Positions 61,721 to 64,000 of a stretch of DNA of 64,000 bases are shown here, piece by piece. The position numbers and the translations under genes were made by a program. A model generated the notes under the pieces. It searched no databases and had not been told where the DNA came from. It saw nothing but the letters and a program-made list of their open reading frames with translations. Position 1 is the stretch's first letter. The number at the start of each line of letters is the position of its first letter. The DNA is from Micromonospora pallida (GTDB taxonomy: Bacteria > Actinomycetota > Actinomycetes > Mycobacteriales > Micromonosporaceae): the NCBI RefSeq assembly GCF_900090325.1, contig NZ_FMHW01000002.1, forward strand, positions 5,829,001 to 5,893,000, written 5' to 3'.

Positions 61721-62521
61721 ATGGAGTACACATCAGGCGCGGCGTCCTGGCAGAAGGTGCTCCGGCGAGCGGTGGCCGGCCTGCTGCCCCGACGGCCACG
61801 CCAGCGACGCCCGGGGTGGTCGCTCGGCGTACCGCTGATCGCCGCGGCGGCCGGGCTGCTCTTCACCACCACCGCCACCACCGCCGGGGGCACCGCCCTC
61901 CGCGAGGACCGCCGACCCCAGCTCGCCCAGCTCATCGACGACTCCCGGGAGCGGGTGGCGGTCAGCGAGGCGGAGGCGGCGAGACTCCGGGCCGACGTGG
62001 AGCGGCAGACCGAGGCGCTCGCCGACACCGACCAGCCGATCGCCGCGGAGCGCGGCCGGGCGGCAGCCAGCCGACAGTCCGCCGGATTCACCGCGCTCAC
62101 CGGCCCCGGCGTCACCGTCGAACTCGACGACGCCCGACGGCTGGAGAGCCTGCCCGACGGGGCGAGCAACGACGACCTGGTCGTCCACCAGGGTGACGTC
62201 CAGGCGGTGGTGAACGCGCTCTGGGCAGGCGGCGCGGAGGCCATGTCAATCATGGATGTCCGCGTTCTGAGCACCAGCGCGGTACGCTGCGTAGGTAACA
62301 CCCTGCTACTGCACGGCCGGGTGTACTCCCCTCCATTCAAGATCGTAGCAATCGGCGAGCCCGCTGCGCTCCAGCAGGCCCTCGCCGCATCTGAGGGAGT
62401 CCGGTTGTTCAAGGACGCGGTCGACCACTACCAGCTCGGCTACCGCGAGACCGTCGCCACGGTCAGCGTGCCGGCGTTCGAGGGTTCGACAGCGCTCCGC
62501 TCGGCGAAGGTGCCCCGGTGA
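61721..62521 (+). CDS. DUF881 family membrane-anchored protein
   Basis: A 266-aa protein from ATG 61721 (SD AGGGGAAGG). A basic cytoplasmic tail leads to one transmembrane helix ([20 protein letters not shown]), a coiled coil (about 75-115) and the extracellular DUF881 domain ([60 protein letters not shown]). DUF881 proteins are conserved beside crgA and sortases in actinomycetes; their role is unknown. It overlaps the sortase gene by 4 bp (GTGA). Confidence 0.92.
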   Translation: MEYTSGAASWQKVLRRAVAGLLPRRPRQRRPGWSLGVPLIAAAAGLLFTTTATTAGGTALREDRRPQLAQLIDDSRERVAVSEAEAARLRADVERQTEALADTDQPIAAERGRAAASRQSAGFTALTGPGVTVELDDARRLESLPDGASNDDLVVHQGDVQAVVNALWAGGAEAMSIMDVRVLSTSAVRCVGNTLLLHGRVYSPPFKIVAIGEPAALQQALAASEGVRLFKDAVDHYQLGYRETVATVSVPAFEGSTALRSAKVPR

Positions 62522-64000
62522 CCGGAACACCCGACGACCGGCACGCGGGCCACGACAGGTGGCCCGACACCGATCATCTGGAGGAACCCACCGCCGTCAT
62601 CCGTAGGGTCGGCCAGCACGCCGAGCCGCAGCAGCAGCCAATGCCCACCGGTGGACGGTGGCCGGACCCGGTGCCGCCGCGTCCCAGTGCCCCGCCCACG
62701 ACCGCCGCACCGCCGACCGGCCCGCCCCGGTCCGTGCCGCCGCCGGTACCGCAACCGTGGGCATCACCGGCCAGCTCGCTCCGCTCGGCGCCGCCGGCCG
62801 GACCACCCGCGCCCGGCGCCGGCCCCCCGCCGATGTTCCGACCTCCCGGCGCACCGGGACCGGCCGGCTCGCCGCATGCGGCCCCGGCATCCGGCCACTC
62901 CACCGCGCCGGCAGCCCATCGTCCGGCTGCGTCCCCGGCCTGGCCCACCAACCCGACCGGTTACGCCGCACCGGCGGCCGGCACGTCGACGCCGGCCGGT
63001 GGCGGCCTCCGCCCCGCTGCTCCCGGGCATAGCCAGGGTCCCGGCCATGGCGGTGACCAGCGTCCCGTCCCGCCGTTCACCGGGCCGGTCGACGATCCGC
63101 GGGCGGGGGGCGGCATCGAAGGTCCGACGGTGGTCATCGCCGCGCTCGACCCGCGCGGCGAGGAGTCCACCGCGCTGATCCCGTCGGTCGACCCGACCCG
63201 CCACGCCGTCGACCGGGCCTCGACTCCACCCGCCGCGGACCGCGCCCCGGCCCGGCTGTTCGACGACCGGGCCCCGACCCGACCGTCCGGCCCCGGAGTC
63301 GGTGTCCCGCAGACCGGGCGACGGACCGCCCACGATCCGGCGCTCGACTCGACAGCCCTGATGGGCGCCGTCCCGCGCACCCCGCACCGCCACGACGCAC
63401 CTGCCGCCGCCGGGCCCGACGCCGGCACGCCGCAGCCCCGTTGGGGGGAGCGGGTGGTGCAGCTACGCCCGGAACAGACCGACGAGGGCTACCGGAGCGT
63501 CTACTCGGAGCTGACTCGTCCCACGTTCTGGTCCCGGCTGCGTTCCGGTATCCGGGTCAGCGGCGAGATCCTCGTCACCTTCGGCCTGGTGGTGCTCCTC
63601 TTCGCCGGGTACGAGGTGTGGGGCAAGTCCGCCATCGTCGACGCCCACCAGAGCGACCTCAGTCAGGAGTTGGAGCAGGTGTGGGGACCGGAGGGCGATC
63701 CCACCGTCGCGCCGTCGGCGACCCCGAGCCCGAGCGCCACGCCGGCCCCTCCGGTGAACGGTAAGCCGATCGCCGGGCTCTACATCCCCCGGCTGGACAA
63801 GAACTGGATCGTGGTCGAGGGCGTCACCCAGAAGGACATCCGGTACGCCCCCGGGCACTACCCGGAGAGCGCCATGCCCGGCGAGCTGGGCAACTTCTCC
63901 GTCGCCGGCCACCGCAACCGGGCCACCTTCTGGCGGCTGGACGAGCTGGACGACGGTGACGCGATCGTGGTCGAGACCAAGGAGAAGTGGTTCGTCTACC
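62518..64000 (+). CDS. Class E sortase, C-terminus beyond the window
   Basis: Open from GTG 62518 to the window end (494 codons so far). A very long Pro/Ala/Gly-rich cytoplasmic region (to about residue 330) is followed by a membrane helix ([19 protein letters not shown]), a Pro/Ser/Thr spacer, and the sortase beta-barrel beginning at [20 protein letters not shown], with the catalytic His in [15 protein letters not shown]. The TLxTC cysteine and RxxV arginine lie past base 64000. Class E sortases anchor LAxTG-type proteins to the wall in high-GC Gram-positives. It is translationally coupled to the DUF881 gene. Confidence 0.93.
   Translation, partial: MTGTPDDRHAGHDRWPDTDHLEEPTAVIRRVGQHAEPQQQPMPTGGRWPDPVPPRPSAPPTTAAPPTGPPRSVPPPVPQPWASPASSLRSAPPAGPPAPGAGPPPMFRPPGAPGPAGSPHAAPASGHSTAPAAHRPAASPAWPTNPTGYAAPAAGTSTPAGGGLRPAAPGHSQGPGHGGDQRPVPPFTGPVDDPRAGGGIEGPTVVIAALDPRGEESTALIPSVDPTRHAVDRASTPPAADRAPARLFDDRAPTRPSGPGVGVPQTGRRTAHDPALDSTALMGAVPRTPHRHDAPAAAGPDAGTPQPRWGERVVQLRPEQTDEGYRSVYSELTRPTFWSRLRSGIRVSGEILVTFGLVVLLFAGYEVWGKSAIVDAHQSDLSQELEQVWGPEGDPTVAPSATPSPSATPAPPVNGKPIAGLYIPRLDKNWIVVEGVTQKDIRYAPGHYPESAMPGELGNFSVAGHRNRATFWRLDELDDGDAIVVETKEKWFVY

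Overview
The window is very GC-rich DNA from an actinomycete, most likely a member of the Micromonosporaceae (Micromonospora-like). Lineage markers include an HspR-type (HAIR) operator in front of dnaK, CrgA, an LppU/SCO3897-type protein, the XRE-DUF5753/DUF397 pair, DUF6458 proteins, a Mycobacterium-like dCTP deaminase and a c-di-AMP (ydaO) riboswitch in front of an NlpC/P60 hydrolase. Overlapping GTGA/ATGA start-stop junctions, GTG/TTG starts and likely leaderless genes are common.

Layout. 0-6 kb: grpE-dnaK on the minus strand, with a divergent pair of dynamin-like GTPases. 6-11.5 kb: a conserved protein; an NAD-kinase-like/SPFH operon facing a NrtR-like NUDIX regulator across a palindromic operator; a PAP2-like membrane protein; a Pro/Ser/Thr-rich membrane protein. 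11.9-15.6 kb: a three-gene 2-oxoacid dehydrogenase operon (E1 alpha, E1 beta, E2). 15.8-19 kb: a 47-aa protein and a Pro/Gln-rich LppU-like membrane protein broken by two single-base frameshifts. 19-23.5 kb: an NB-ARC/TPR (NLR-like) ATPase, a small membrane protein that shares a short Gly/Thr/Asn motif with it, and an XRE/DUF397 regulatory pair. 23.6-29.2 kb: an accessory region of small unknown genes, frameshifted genes and fragments (thyX N-terminus, a possible methyltransferase end, a duplicated block of about 95 bp). 

29.2-42 kb is mostly housekeeping: a thioredoxin/NHL protein, 5-oxoprolinase pxpACB, a hemolysin-III family protein, SixA between two DUF6458 proteins, a FadE5-like acyl-CoA dehydrogenase, a SpoIIE-type phosphatase, an RlpA-like protein, a phosphoribosyltransferase, an ASCH protein and a luciferase-like oxidoreductase. 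42-48.7 kb holds three paralogous secreted proteins that combine a TolB/WD40-like propeller with cell-wall-binding type 2 repeats. 48.7-53.5 kb has small conserved proteins, a glycosyltransferase, tRNA-Gly(CCC), a secreted M43-like metalloprotease, a PNPOx-fold protein and dcd. 53.6-58.7 kb has two NlpC/P60 hydrolases and two CBS/DUF21 (CorC/HlyC) membrane proteins. 58.8-64 kb has an EtfD-like membrane Fe-S protein, crgA, a DUF881 protein and the start of a class E sortase.

Connections. The FadE5-like dehydrogenase and the EtfD-like Fe-S protein lie 21 kb apart but share a GTTAC-N6-GTAAC palindrome upstream, suggesting one fatty-acid oxidation regulon. Three intergenic hairpins of one family (CAGGGG-A/T-CCCCTG cores) sit between genes. 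The strongest candidate for an undescribed system is the NLR-like ATPase with its membrane partner at 19.1-22.4 kb. Its organisation matches bacterial amyloid-signalling NLR/effector pairs, but with a two-helix membrane protein in the effector position.
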